NCBI GenBank assembly: GCA_913031145.1
Contig: CAJWCO010000012.1
Location: 1-64,000 of the forward strand
Origin: an uncultured Cellvibrionales bacterium
GTDB taxonomy: Bacteria; Pseudomonadota; Gammaproteobacteria; Pseudomonadales; Porticoccaceae
Direction of reading: 5' to 3'
Length of the DNA stretch: 64,000 nucleotides
The stretch's first letter is position 1. The number at the start of each line of letters is the position of its first letter. The notes below the pieces were generated by a model that saw nothing but the letters and a program-made list of their open reading frames with translations, did not search any database and was not told the DNA's origin. Shown piece after piece: positions 29,337 to 39,638 of the stretch. The position numbers and the translations under genes are program-made.

Positions 29337-30818
29337 ATGATTCGTCAACACCTTTTTTCCACGCGGACTCTCATGATTGTCGTCATGTGCGGGCTTATCC
29401 AAGCCTGCAATCCAAAAAACGTGGCCCCCAATTTTATTATTATCTACGTTGACGATCTTGGCTATGCCGACCTGGGAATCTATGCAGACCCAAAGCTCAA
29501 AACTCCAGCGATCGATCAACTTGTCGCATCGGGTCAAAGTTGGACCGACTTTTACGCGACGTCATCTGTTTGTAGCCCCAGTCGGGGCGCTTTACTCACC
29601 GGGAATTTGCCGGTTAGAAGTGGTCTCTACGGGGACCAAATTTCGGTCTTTTGGCCGGGCAGTAAAACAGGTATTTCCCCGGAACAGACCACACTACCCG
29701 AAGTCTTTCAGCAGCATCAATACACAACCGGAATTTTTGGTAAATGGCACCTCGGTGATGCCGATCACGCGCTGCCCACTCGACACGGATTTGACGAATG
29801 GGTCGGAACCCCTTATTCCAACGACATGGATTGGAATGTTGACGATATTACCTCAGCCAATATCTTTCTCGATCCGGCGCTGACAGCAGCGAAATGGGAC
29901 AAAGTCGGCCCAATACTTAACCATAGAATTCTGCATCCGAAGGTTGCCGACTGGCAAGTCCCTTTAGAGCGCAGTCGACGCGCTAAAGACGGCTCGTATG
30001 AGGACGCAGTGATCGAAAGACCCGCCGACCAAACAAAGCTCACCCAGCGATATACGCAAGAGTCCATCAACTTTATTCAGCGCGCTGCCGACGCCAAAAA
30101 ACCTTTTTTCTTACTACTTTCCCACAGCATGCCTCATGTGCCGCTGTTTAGGTCAAAATCCTTCGTCAACAAAAGCGCCACCGGATTGTACGGCGACGTG
30201 ATGGAAGAAATAGATTGGAGTTTAGGATCGATTATGGCAACACTCCGTGAACAGGGAATTGCCGAAAATACCTATCTTGTCTTCACCAGCGATAATGGCC
30301 CTTGGTTGCGATACAACGACCATGGCGGTTCGGCTGGGCCGCTCAGAGAAGGCAAGGGAACCACGTTCGAAGGAGGGGTGCGGGTGATGACGATTTTTGC
30401 CGGTCCCAATATCCAGTCGGGCTCCGTGAATGCGCTGGGTATGCAGACCGATATTTACAACACCTTTCTCAGTCTCGCCGCGATAACTCCGTCAACAGAA
30501 GCGCTGGACAGCTATGACTTATCGCAAACTTTGACAAAAGGCGGCGACAGCCCACGGCGCTTTGTCCCCTATTACAGCGGTTCTGAACTGCGCGCATTTC
30601 GCGTTGGCACAAAAAAATTACATTTCGTCACCTCAGCCCCATTTGGGGCCGAACGAGTGGTTCATGAGCCGCCCCAACTGATCGACTTAGACAATGACAT
30701 TGGAGAGGCTCAAGATGTTGCCCTTGAACAACCCGAGGCCGTTGCTTTGGTGCAACGTGAAAAGATGCTTTTTCTGAAAGATTTGCAGGTAAAAGCCTCG
30801 ATCTTAGACCGTCAGTAA
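29337..30818 (+). CDS. Sulfatase, Cys-type formylglycine, predicted lipoprotein
   Basis: NFIIIYVDDLGYADLGIY; active-site signature CSPSRGALLTGNLPVRSGL; GKWHLGD; lipobox-like GLIQAC. Start set at the ATG preceded by AGGAAG. Confidence 0.92.
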   Translation: MIRQHLFSTRTLMIVVMCGLIQACNPKNVAPNFIIIYVDDLGYADLGIYADPKLKTPAIDQLVASGQSWTDFYATSSVCSPSRGALLTGNLPVRSGLYGDQISVFWPGSKTGISPEQTTLPEVFQQHQYTTGIFGKWHLGDADHALPTRHGFDEWVGTPYSNDMDWNVDDITSANIFLDPALTAAKWDKVGPILNHRILHPKVADWQVPLERSRRAKDGSYEDAVIERPADQTKLTQRYTQESINFIQRAADAKKPFFLLLSHSMPHVPLFRSKSFVNKSATGLYGDVMEEIDWSLGSIMATLREQGIAENTYLVFTSDNGPWLRYNDHGGSAGPLREGKGTTFEGGVRVMTIFAGPNIQSGSVNALGMQTDIYNTFLSLAAITPSTEALDSYDLSQTLTKGGDSPRRFVPYYSGSELRAFRVGTKKLHFVTSAPFGAERVVHEPPQLIDLDNDIGEAQDVALEQPEAVALVQREKMLFLKDLQVKASILDRQ

Positions 30819-30889
30819 GAACTCTATTCGCATCAGGAAAAAACTCAAGTGCGAAGGGGCACACATAGCCACGACTTCTGAGTAACGTC

Positions 30890-31630
30890 TTAATCCCTGT
30901 AGCTGGGGTCGACGCGGTCGACAAGACGTTGCATGGCGTCAAATTCTAACTGGCCGATATCATCTGGCTTTCCGACGTACTGCAACTGCATGAGTTCTGC
31001 GGCCTTGTTTAAAATCTCGTCGCCAACTGGGATAACGGCTTTGCCACAACTGTCCGCGGCAACCTGCACGTCACACGCGCGCTGCAATCCCCATAAATTC
31101 AAAAAAGCTTCGGCAATCGAACGCCCGCAACTCAATAAACCGTGATTGCGCAGAATCATTAAATTTTTATCGCCTAGATTCGCCACTAATCGCGGTTTCT
31201 CACCATGCATCACGGTGATACCTTCAAAATCGTGATAGGCGATGCGGCCGCGTTGCAAAGCTGAATAGAAATTATCGTAACGCAAACCTTCGACTTGACA
31301 GGCCACCGCCATCCCCGAGTCCGTGTGCGTATGGGCAATGCAGTGCACGTCGTGTCGGGCCGCATGAATCGCGGTATGGATTACGATACCAGCAGGATTA
31401 ACAGAATACGCCGTTTCTTCAACAATACGGCCCTCAATATCAACTTTAACAAGATTCGACGCACACACTTCGCTAAAGTGCAGCCCATAAGGGTTAATCA
31501 AAAAATGTTCATCTTCCCCCGGCACCTTTGCTGTAATGTGGTTGAAGATTAATTCTGTCCAACCTAAGTGATCGAATATCCGATAACACGCGGCTAGCTG
31601 AATGCGCAGTTCTTTTTCGCGTTGTAACAT
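30890..31630 (-). CDS. Class II aldolase/adducin family protein
   Basis: GWTELIFNHITAKVPGEDEHFLINPYGLHFSEV..AIHAARHDVHCIAHTHTDSGMAVAC..LMILRNHGLLSCGRSIAEAF. Confidence 0.92.
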   Translation of the reverse strand: MLQREKELRIQLAACYRIFDHLGWTELIFNHITAKVPGEDEHFLINPYGLHFSEVCASNLVKVDIEGRIVEETAYSVNPAGIVIHTAIHAARHDVHCIAHTHTDSGMAVACQVEGLRYDNFYSALQRGRIAYHDFEGITVMHGEKPRLVANLGDKNLMILRNHGLLSCGRSIAEAFLNLWGLQRACDVQVAADSCGKAVIPVGDEILNKAAELMQLQYVGKPDDIGQLEFDAMQRLVDRVDPSYRD

Positions 31631-31814
31631 CCAAGGACCCCCATGACTTGTTTCTTACGTTGATTCGACGGTTCAAGTAGCTGAGAAACTACTCCATGGC
31701 CCGGGCCGTAGCCGGTTACCTTTTTAAAACCATCACGCCTCGCACCCGCACGTTTTAAAGACTTTTAACGCTATTTTAAAACTAAAAACATTAACACCGT
31801 GTATCCCTGATATC

Positions 31815-31844
31815 AACGGTGCATTTTTTAAAAACACCGTTTTT
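31815..31844 (+). terminator. Rho-independent-like terminator with no annotated upstream + strand gene
   Basis: AACGGTG (31815-31821), loop containing TTTTTTAAAAA, CACCGTT (31834-31840), followed by a T-run. Confidence 0.4.
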
Positions 31845-31893
31845 TTGCACTTGCCGACATCCAACGGCGAACGTCAGTTAGGTCTTACTCCCG

Positions 31894-33381
31894 CTAAAAA
31901 TCGCCCACCAAATCGTTTTCAATGGTTCGCGCTGACATCAGAAAACACACCGCCGCCACTGCAAACCAGAAAACGGTGGCGCCTAGTGCCCGCTGTAGGC
32001 CCACCGTACTCGCTTCAGCACACATTGCTTGCTCAAGCGGACCGATGATCGCGCCTTTCGAAACACACATTTCCGGCGTTAATAACGTTGTAAACTCACT
32101 ATCCGCGAGGTGCATCGCCATAAAAAAATCGCTCAAAAAACCCACAAAATAGGGCCCCATACCGTTGCCCACTAACGAAACAACAATGAGCAAAACCGCT
32201 ATTGCCGCCGCGCGCGAGCGGTTGCTCACGACACCCTGGCCAATATTGTATTGCGCACCGAGATACATAAAGTGGCACACGGTAGCGAAACCCCAAAGTA
32301 CAAACACAATAGACAAGTCCTCAACAAAAAAAGCAACGGCATAAGCGGGCATAGCCAGAAACAAACCCACTGCAGGAACCCAAGCAATCGCTGTACGAGA
32401 GTAAAACGTCAATTTTTCAGTGATCACCCCCCCGAGAAATGTCCCGATCGCCGCAAGAAAAGATAGCGGAGCCCCGAAACTAAAAGCGGCATCGCGTACC
32501 CCTAAACCATGCTGACGCTGAAGAAAAGGCGCCTGAAAACTCTGTATGCCGTAGCCAACAAAAGCTACCAAGGCTGCGCCCGCAACCATCCACCAAAAAG
32601 AGGGCTTATCTCGAAGCTCAACAAAAACAGACGTCCAACGGTCGGGCATTTGGGTCTTCGTATCGGGATGATCAGAATAACCTCGCGGCGGCTCTTCAAC
32701 CGTTAGTAACACTAACAAAGCCACCAAAATACCCGGCAAACCAACGACCACAAAAGCGATTCTCCATCCCTCGACGCTCGACCAATCTAGCGTCCCAAAA
32801 AGCCCGCCGAGGCCAATACCGTTGATCCAATTACCAAAGTCTGCACCTTGCATCTGTGCAATTGGGCCACCGAATAAGTTCGCAAGGACAGCACCCAACA
32901 TCACCCCCATGGAGTATATGCTGAGTGCACTCGCGCGCTTTCGCGCAGTAAAATAATCGCCAATAAGCGAGTTCGCCGGCGGTGTACACCCCGCTTCACC
33001 AATGGCCACTCCAATTCGAAACAGCAACAGCGCAACAAATCCCACCGCTAAACCGCAAAGCGCTGTCATCAGTGACCACAAGACAATGCACACCGCGATA
33101 ATTTTTACCCGATTGGAACGGTCCGCCCAAAGCGCAATAGGCAGACCCATAATGGCATAGAAAATCGCAAATGGCGGGCCATATAAAAGTCCCCATTGGG
33201 AATCTGTCAGCCCGAAAGAATCTATGATCGGCTGTGCCACTACAGCAATTAGTGTGCGATCAATAAAGTTTAAGGTGTAGACCAACATCAGGAGAAAAAG
33301 CACGTAATTCCTATAGCCAGGCGAACCATAGCCTGTAAGGTGGCCATTCTGATGTTGCACTGCTCTGTCAGTCATATCCAT
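31894..33381 (-). CDS. MFS transporter (spinster-like)
   Basis: YVLFLLMLVYTLNFIDRTLIAVVAQPIIDSFGLTDSQWGLLYGPPFAIFYAIMGLPIALWADRSNRVKII; about 12 TM segments. Confidence 0.9.
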   Translation of the reverse strand: MDMTDRAVQHQNGHLTGYGSPGYRNYVLFLLMLVYTLNFIDRTLIAVVAQPIIDSFGLTDSQWGLLYGPPFAIFYAIMGLPIALWADRSNRVKIIAVCIVLWSLMTALCGLAVGFVALLLFRIGVAIGEAGCTPPANSLIGDYFTARKRASALSIYSMGVMLGAVLANLFGGPIAQMQGADFGNWINGIGLGGLFGTLDWSSVEGWRIAFVVVGLPGILVALLVLLTVEEPPRGYSDHPDTKTQMPDRWTSVFVELRDKPSFWWMVAGAALVAFVGYGIQSFQAPFLQRQHGLGVRDAAFSFGAPLSFLAAIGTFLGGVITEKLTFYSRTAIAWVPAVGLFLAMPAYAVAFFVEDLSIVFVLWGFATVCHFMYLGAQYNIGQGVVSNRSRAAAIAVLLIVVSLVGNGMGPYFVGFLSDFFMAMHLADSEFTTLLTPEMCVSKGAIIGPLEQAMCAEASTVGLQRALGATVFWFAVAAVCFLMSARTIENDLVGDF

Positions 33382-33514
33382 TAACCTTTTTTGAGCCTTT
33401 GAAAAGACGGATCCGCCGCCCAGACACTGCCCGCTTTGCCCTCTCTACGCGATACCTTTTGCGCGCGCGTGCTACAGCGCTTCGTTTGCATGAGATCACA
33501 GTCCAGTTGCAACG

Positions 33515-35470
33515 TTAACATTGTAACTCCGGTAGATTTTCAAACAGCTTCAATGCTTCCGGATTTGCCAGTGCATCGCTATTTTTCACGCCCTCGTTAT
33601 GGACAATTTGACGTACCGCCAACTCCACCACCTTACCACTGATTGTGCGGGGTATATCCGCTACCGAAAGAATTTTTGCAGGGACATGTCGCGGTGTCGT
33701 TTCTTCACGGATCACCCGTTGAATAGCCTGCTTGAGTGCGTCTGTCAGGAGCAGACCCTCTCGCAAAACCACAAATAACACGACGCGTACGTCGTCATTC
33801 CAAGCCTGCCCAATGCAGACACTGTCTATCACCGCATCAATTTTTTCGACCTGACGATAAATCTCGGCGGTACCAATACGCACACCACCTGGATTGAGCA
33901 ATGCATCAGAGCGCCCATAGATGATCATGCCTCCGTGTTCAGTAATTTCGCCGTAATCGCCCTGCGTCCATACGCCAGGATACGTTTCAAAATAGGCGCT
34001 CTTATAGCGCTTATTGTCAACATCATTCCAAAAATAAAGGGGCGTGCTAGGAAATGGTTGTGTGCAAACCAGTTCGCCCTTCTCTTGGGTGACGGATTCG
34101 CCGTGCGCATTCCAGATTTCCACGGCCATACCCAGCGCCAAACACTGGATCTCGCCCTCCCAAACAGGTAAGCACACATTCCCCTCCACAAAGCCGCTCA
34201 GAATGTCTGTGCCCCCAGAAATAGACGCCAATGTTAACGATTCTTTGAACTCACGGTACACATAGCGGAAACTCTCCGCCGACAGCGGCGATGCCGTGGA
34301 CAATACGGCTCGCAAAGCTTCAAGGTTGTGGGTTTTTCTAGGTACTACATGCGCCTTTTCGAGTGCTACGAGATATTTAGCACTCACCCCAAAAATGCTG
34401 ATACTCTCTTCCTCTGCCATATCGATCAACGTCGCAGGTCCGGGATAAAAGGGCGACCCGTCGTATAACACGAGGGTTGCCTCACTCGCCAACCCACTGA
34501 CTAGCCAATTCCACATCATCCAGCCACACGTGCTATAAAAAAAGAATACATCCTCAGGTTTCAAATCAGTATGTAACTGATGTTCTTTTAAATGCTGAAG
34601 GAGCGCGCCGCCAGCACTGTGCACGATACACTTGGGAACGCCCGTTGTGCCCGACGAATACAAGATATAGAGCGGATGGTGAAAGGGGAGCTGCTCAAAT
34701 TCGAGGTCCTCTGGCTCCACATCTGGAATAAAATTATCGATCAAAACCGCCTGCGGTAGTGCCTCAAGATTTGGGCTCGAATTCACCATCGGCGTTATGA
34801 CTAATTGCTCAATACTGTTTATTCGCTCGCATATCCCCTGCACCCGTGGCAAAGAGTCGATTAGTTTACCGTTATAAAAATAGCCATCACAAGCAAACAA
34901 TACCTTGGGTTCAATTTGGCCAAAACGGTCAATCACACCATGAATGCCGAAATCAGGTGAACACGACGACCATGTTGCGCCAATCGACGCAGTCGCCAGC
35001 ATCGCCACCACCGACTCTGGGACATTGGGCATAAAACCGGCTACGCGATCACCGGAAACAACACCGTGTTGACGCAACGCGCCCGCACATCTTTTCACCT
35101 GCTGATAGAGCTCCGCGTATGTCAGTGTGCGTCGATTTCCATTCTCCATTCGCGCAACCAACGCGACTTTATCACTACGATTACGCAATAAATTTTCAGC
35201 AAAATTGAGCCTCGCGCCGCTAAACCATTGGGTATTATAGAAATCGTCAGACTCCACGATAACGCTGTCCCAAGTGCGCGATGCTCGCACCTGGCCATAA
35301 TCCCAGATCTGTGCCCAAAATTGCGAAGGATGATCAACCGACCAACGGTGAAGTTGCTGATATGTGTCGAATTCAAGCCCCAGATCGTCTCTAACTTTTT
35401 TCTGGAAAGCGGCCAGATGGCTGGCTTTTATCGTTTCTACACTCGGAACCCAAAGCGGTTTTTTTGACAT
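33515..35470 (-). CDS. Acetoacetate-CoA ligase
   Basis: LNFAENLLRNRSDKVALVARMENG; AMP-binding motif ILYSSGTTGVPKCIVHSAGG; SGGTDILSGFVEGN; C-terminal TISGKVVELAVRQIV. Confidence 0.92.
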   Translation of the reverse strand: MSKKPLWVPSVETIKASHLAAFQKKVRDDLGLEFDTYQQLHRWSVDHPSQFWAQIWDYGQVRASRTWDSVIVESDDFYNTQWFSGARLNFAENLLRNRSDKVALVARMENGNRRTLTYAELYQQVKRCAGALRQHGVVSGDRVAGFMPNVPESVVAMLATASIGATWSSCSPDFGIHGVIDRFGQIEPKVLFACDGYFYNGKLIDSLPRVQGICERINSIEQLVITPMVNSSPNLEALPQAVLIDNFIPDVEPEDLEFEQLPFHHPLYILYSSGTTGVPKCIVHSAGGALLQHLKEHQLHTDLKPEDVFFFYSTCGWMMWNWLVSGLASEATLVLYDGSPFYPGPATLIDMAEEESISIFGVSAKYLVALEKAHVVPRKTHNLEALRAVLSTASPLSAESFRYVYREFKESLTLASISGGTDILSGFVEGNVCLPVWEGEIQCLALGMAVEIWNAHGESVTQEKGELVCTQPFPSTPLYFWNDVDNKRYKSAYFETYPGVWTQGDYGEITEHGGMIIYGRSDALLNPGGVRIGTAEIYRQVEKIDAVIDSVCIGQAWNDDVRVVLFVVLREGLLLTDALKQAIQRVIREETTPRHVPAKILSVADIPRTISGKVVELAVRQIVHNEGVKNSDALANPEALKLFENLPELQC

Positions 35471-35653
35471 CTTTCCGGCACTCCTGCCCGTTTTGAAACG
35501 TTTTTTACCACGTTTAGAATCTCGACTCTGTCAATGCCTTGCGAGATACTCAGGTACCACACCCCACCAAACACAGACTCTTGCATTTTGTGTACCCCCG
35601 TTGTTTGACCGTTCATACCTTTCACATGTAGTCTGCGTTAGAAAAGTCAAAGA

Positions 35654-36619
35654 TTGACTGAGGTACCGTGCATTGTGAGCAAATTCCCTAAATTCAAGTC
35701 ATCAGAATACCCTACCTTGTACGTGGAACAAACTGATAAAGAGTTGGCCGCGAATAGTCAATCAAGCTTTCGTTATGCGTACTTTAAAACCATTGCCAAG
35801 GGCGGGAAGTCGCTGATTCAGTCCTGTAAGGATTTGCATCTTGGGCGCACCATCTGCTACAAATCATTATTGCCGCAATTTGCAGACGATCCCATCGAGC
35901 AAAAACGCTTGCTGCGCGAAGCCCGCGTCTCTGCCCTATTACAGCACCCTAACACCATGCCAACGTATGAACTGGGTCGTAACCGGCAAGGCCATTATTA
36001 TTTCACCATGAAGCTAGTCCATGGCTATACCTTCCGCGAGATCATTGACTATCGCGAGCGCTACGACATGACCCAGCTTTTAGATATTGTCATACAAGTT
36101 GCCTACGCATTGGAGTACGCGCACACGCATGGTGTCGTGCATAGAGACGTGAAGCCTGAAAATATTTTAGTCGGTCCATTTGGGGAAGTGCTATTGCTAG
36201 ACTGGGGTTTAGCCAAGGTACGCAATCAAGAGGGCGATGAATCAGACCTCGACAGCATCGATCCAACTGTTGCGTCAGCTGAAGTCAGTATGACGGGGTT
36301 TCAAAAACTGCAAGGCACCGTGTGTTACATGTCCCCCGAGCAAATTACGCGCGAAGCTGACATTGACGGAAGAACTGATATCTATAGCCTCGGGGTGTTA
36401 CTCTATGAGGCGTTTACTGGCAATACCCCAGCCATGGGCGAGAGCATGCATAAACTCCTTGCAAGCGCGCTTCATGACCAACCGCCCCTGCCGTCGACCC
36501 TGAGCTCGACGATACCTATATCCAAAGTCGTGGAAACAACCGTCATGCAGTGTTTGGCGAAAGATCGAACACAGCGGATTGACAACGTGGCTGAGTTGAT
36601 CCGGCAGCTCAAACAATAA
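35654..36619 (+). CDS. Serine/threonine protein kinase
   Basis: HGVVHRDVKPENILVGPFGEVLLLDWGLAKV (HRD loop, DWG), GTVCYMSPEQI, DGRTDIYSLGVLLYEAFTG. Start codon uncertain (TTG 35654 or downstream GTGs). Confidence 0.92.
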   Translation: MTEVPCIVSKFPKFKSSEYPTLYVEQTDKELAANSQSSFRYAYFKTIAKGGKSLIQSCKDLHLGRTICYKSLLPQFADDPIEQKRLLREARVSALLQHPNTMPTYELGRNRQGHYYFTMKLVHGYTFREIIDYRERYDMTQLLDIVIQVAYALEYAHTHGVVHRDVKPENILVGPFGEVLLLDWGLAKVRNQEGDESDLDSIDPTVASAEVSMTGFQKLQGTVCYMSPEQITREADIDGRTDIYSLGVLLYEAFTGNTPAMGESMHKLLASALHDQPPLPSTLSSTIPISKVVETTVMQCLAKDRTQRIDNVAELIRQLKQ

Positions 36620-36704
36620 AGACTTTTCGTGCAAGGGCACTCGCCGATGCTGCCTGTGCAGCACAACGAAATCACGTGCGATGACCGTCGGTTGTTTTAT
36701 GTCG

Positions 36705-37451
36705 CTAGCCGAATACCGCTTGCGCTAATATCAATGAGATATTGTCTTGGCCTCCGCGATCGAGCGCACGGTCGAGCAGGGACGCTGCGCATGCCTGCAT
36801 GTCGGATTCATAATCGATCACGTGCTGCAAAATAAGCGGATCTTCAATTCGATCCGTCAGGCCGTCTGTGCACGCCAAAATGATATCACCTGCTTTCAAG
36901 CTAAAACTCGCGCTTTCTGGGCTGAGAAGTAAAATACTGCCAACATGCTGCGTTAAGATGCTGGAAGCGCGTTTGTGCAAATTAGGCGCTATCTGTGGGT
37001 CTATTTTTTGCGCCTGCAAAGTATGGTCATGAGTCAGACGACGAATTTCTTGGTTCACTGGATTAACAACATAGATTCTTGAATCGCCCACCCACGCGAA
37101 ATGAACATGATGCTGGTCGATATAAAAGCAGGTCAACGTTGATCCCATATTGCGAAACTTTGCATCATTTTGCTGCAACGCAATGATGGTCTCATTGGCG
37201 TAGCCGATCGCGTTTGTGAGCTCACGTGTCGCTTTTTTAGCGAGGTTTTCAATGACAATGTTGGCCAAATATTCTTGACACGCATCCACCGCGAGTTGAC
37301 TGGCGACTTCGCCAAAACGACTGCCCCCGATGCCGTCTGCAATCGCCGCAATGCGACGTTCGTCGCGTACTCGGAGCGCATCTTCATTACCTCGGCGTAC
37401 CCTGCCTCGATGACTGAGAGACCAAAATTGCACGCTAAAGTTATCTGTCAT
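36705..37451 (-). CDS. PP2C-family Ser/Thr protein phosphatase
   Basis: HRGRVRRGNEDALRV..IAAIADGIGGSRFGEVAS, VHFAWVGDSRIYVV, ILACTDGLTDRI, GGQDNISLIL. Confidence 0.93.
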   Translation of the reverse strand: MTDNFSVQFWSLSHRGRVRRGNEDALRVRDERRIAAIADGIGGSRFGEVASQLAVDACQEYLANIVIENLAKKATRELTNAIGYANETIIALQQNDAKFRNMGSTLTCFYIDQHHVHFAWVGDSRIYVVNPVNQEIRRLTHDHTLQAQKIDPQIAPNLHKRASSILTQHVGSILLLSPESASFSLKAGDIILACTDGLTDRIEDPLILQHVIDYESDMQACAASLLDRALDRGGQDNISLILAQAVFG

Positions 37452-37644
37452 ACACACATCCCGCTCCGGTTCAACTAAACGCACTGAAGGCCTATTAGAG
37501 CACAAACCGACGCGTGACACTGCAACTCTCTAGCAGCACAACCTCTGATATCCATCCATGCGGGGGGAGGGGGCAGCGGAATGCTTCACCCGAAAAATGT
37601 CAACTAGGTAACACAGCGAAAGAGTGATCCTATGAGCTGGGCGC

Positions 37645-38706
37645 TCAAACCGCTTTTAATTCGGCCTCGCCTTGTCGTCTCAATTGCTCAATCATTAATG
37701 CCACAAAATCCAACTTTTCTTCACAGTTTCGAGTAATAACGAACGGATAGGCATCGTGTAGACCAATGCTTCGATTGAGATGATTAATGGCCACTGCCAA
37801 TTTTCGCCAACGATGAAGCATCTCTTGGGTGGTCAAATGCTCTGGTGAAACTGGGGTCATACCCAACTCATAGGCAGTTTCAAGCCCATCAAAAATCAAT
37901 AAATAATGATTCCAGGTCTCTGCCCAGTCTTCCGATGGATGAGCGCTCGCGTACGCGCTAATAAAATTTTCACTCCAGTTTCGGGGGGGGCCATTCTGAT
38001 AATAGACATCCAGACTCTCGCGATAACTAACGCTAGCATCACCAAAAACCGACGAAAAACTGCGACTCTCGGGCATTTTTTTGAAGACTTTATCCCAAAA
38101 ATAATGCCCCGTCTCATGGCGAAAATGTCCAAGAATGGTGCGTTGGCGCTCGTTCAGTGCCGCTTTTTCACTTACCCGCGCCACATCATCTGCTTCAAGA
38201 CTGTTAATGGTAATAATACCTTGTGCGTACCCGGTCGTAACTGGCGCGATGTTTTCGCCTTCAGCGAAATCCATATGCTCTAGGAAGTCAAATAGAAGAC
38301 CTTGATCCCGGTAATCCCAACCACTACTGACGGGTATGCCAAGCCTCATTAATGAAAAAAGTAGCCGCTTCTTGGCCTCTTCTAATCTTAGCCACCGCAA
38401 ATAGTTCACAGGTGGCGAGACATCAATGACCGTTTGATTAGGGATAATCCGATTAAACTGACATCCATAACAGAGGCTATTTGCACTGCGATCTGGAATT
38501 AACCAGTTGCACACATTGTGATACGTCCAATTATCGCACCGGCGGAATTTTCGACCCTCCCGGCTTTCATGGATCCCATGACGCGTTGAGGTGATCGTGA
38601 TCATTGCCAATGTGTCAACATCGAAGCCGACATCCTGTTGGCAATGCCCGCAATGCCGATCCTCAAAGAATACCTCGAGGCCACAGTCACAATAAAATCT
38701 TTTCAT
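37645..38706 (-). CDS. Zinc-binding metallopeptidase (Peptidase_Mx-like) with N-terminal zinc-ribbon
   Basis: FYCDCGLEVFFEDRHCGHCQQDVGFD zinc ribbon; catalytic-type HFRHETGHYFWDKVF (HExxH). ATG overlaps the upstream gene's stop (ATGA, 38703-38706). Confidence 0.82.
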   Translation of the reverse strand: MKRFYCDCGLEVFFEDRHCGHCQQDVGFDVDTLAMITITSTRHGIHESREGRKFRRCDNWTYHNVCNWLIPDRSANSLCYGCQFNRIIPNQTVIDVSPPVNYLRWLRLEEAKKRLLFSLMRLGIPVSSGWDYRDQGLLFDFLEHMDFAEGENIAPVTTGYAQGIITINSLEADDVARVSEKAALNERQRTILGHFRHETGHYFWDKVFKKMPESRSFSSVFGDASVSYRESLDVYYQNGPPRNWSENFISAYASAHPSEDWAETWNHYLLIFDGLETAYELGMTPVSPEHLTTQEMLHRWRKLAVAINHLNRSIGLHDAYPFVITRNCEEKLDFVALMIEQLRRQGEAELKAV

Positions 38707-39635
38707 CGGGTCACAGGTAAAAACCAAGTCGTTGACGTAATGATACTAAGGCGTTCGGCACAAGACTGCAAATCCTCTACAACCTGATGCATCGATGCGG
38801 GTGACAATTTTTCTGCGTCAAACGACTCCAGCATGGCAAGCGCTTCATCAATAGGCACTAGCGCCTGTTCATGGCGCTTTAGGTCTGTCAGTGCCTTGCG
38901 GATACCGTTCAGACAAAAAACAATGGAACGAGGAAGTTCCGGCTCAAGGAATACGAAGTTAACGGCCGAATGGGGTTCCACCATGGGTCCAACACACCGT
39001 CTGTAGTTACCGATTGCTGATAATGACTCAAGGAAACCCGCCCAAATTAGCGCATCAAAGGCCGGATTGCTTCTATCCCGGGAGTCAATCGCCTGCGATA
39101 CCGTCGCAACAACGCGCGTCGTAACATCCACGCGTTCCAGCAAATGGCCCAGCTTGATAAAACGATACGTATGATCACGTCGTTGCGTTGTCATCATTAG
39201 ACCGTTCAGTGCATGGCAACGCTTCACAACGTGATTTAGAAATTTAAACCGGTTTCGCCGTGCGACTGACTTTTCGGCAAATTCTTTACTGTACATGTGG
39301 AGTTCATTAACCGACTCCCAGACCTCATCGGGCAGCACATCGCGCGTAGTTCGCGCGTTCTCTCGAGCCGACTTTATCGCATAACGAATACTTCCGACGT
39401 TTTCGGAGCTCGCAATCATAAACTCGAGGACCTCATACTCACCAAAGGGAAGTGCGAGATCGGTAAACTCTTGTGAAACATCAAAAATATCGAGTAGCGT
39501 CCCCCAACTCACCTCCGTTCCTTTGGGCAAGTCCATCATTAAATGAGAAAAAGTATGCGCAACACGCGCGATACTCTCGGCACGCTCCAAATAGCGCGCC
39601 ATCCAAAACACTCTATCGGCCACTCGCGACAGCAT
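38703..39635 (-). CDS. Alpha-E domain-containing protein
   Basis: MLSRVADRVFWMARYLERAESIARVAHTFSHLMMD; ends with ALCAERLSI-type tail (LQSCAERLSIITSTTWF). Adjacent to a CP-ATP-grasp gene, as is usual for the family. Confidence 0.9.
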   Translation of the reverse strand: MLSRVADRVFWMARYLERAESIARVAHTFSHLMMDLPKGTEVSWGTLLDIFDVSQEFTDLALPFGEYEVLEFMIASSENVGSIRYAIKSARENARTTRDVLPDEVWESVNELHMYSKEFAEKSVARRNRFKFLNHVVKRCHALNGLMMTTQRRDHTYRFIKLGHLLERVDVTTRVVATVSQAIDSRDRSNPAFDALIWAGFLESLSAIGNYRRCVGPMVEPHSAVNFVFLEPELPRSIVFCLNGIRKALTDLKRHEQALVPIDEALAMLESFDAEKLSPASMHQVVEDLQSCAERLSIITSTTWFLPVTR

Positions 39636-39638
39636 CGC

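Noticed and set aside
29337-30818. Including the sulfatase in the PUL
   Set aside because: It is ~11 kb away, separated by unrelated aldolase, MFS, ligase and kinase clusters.
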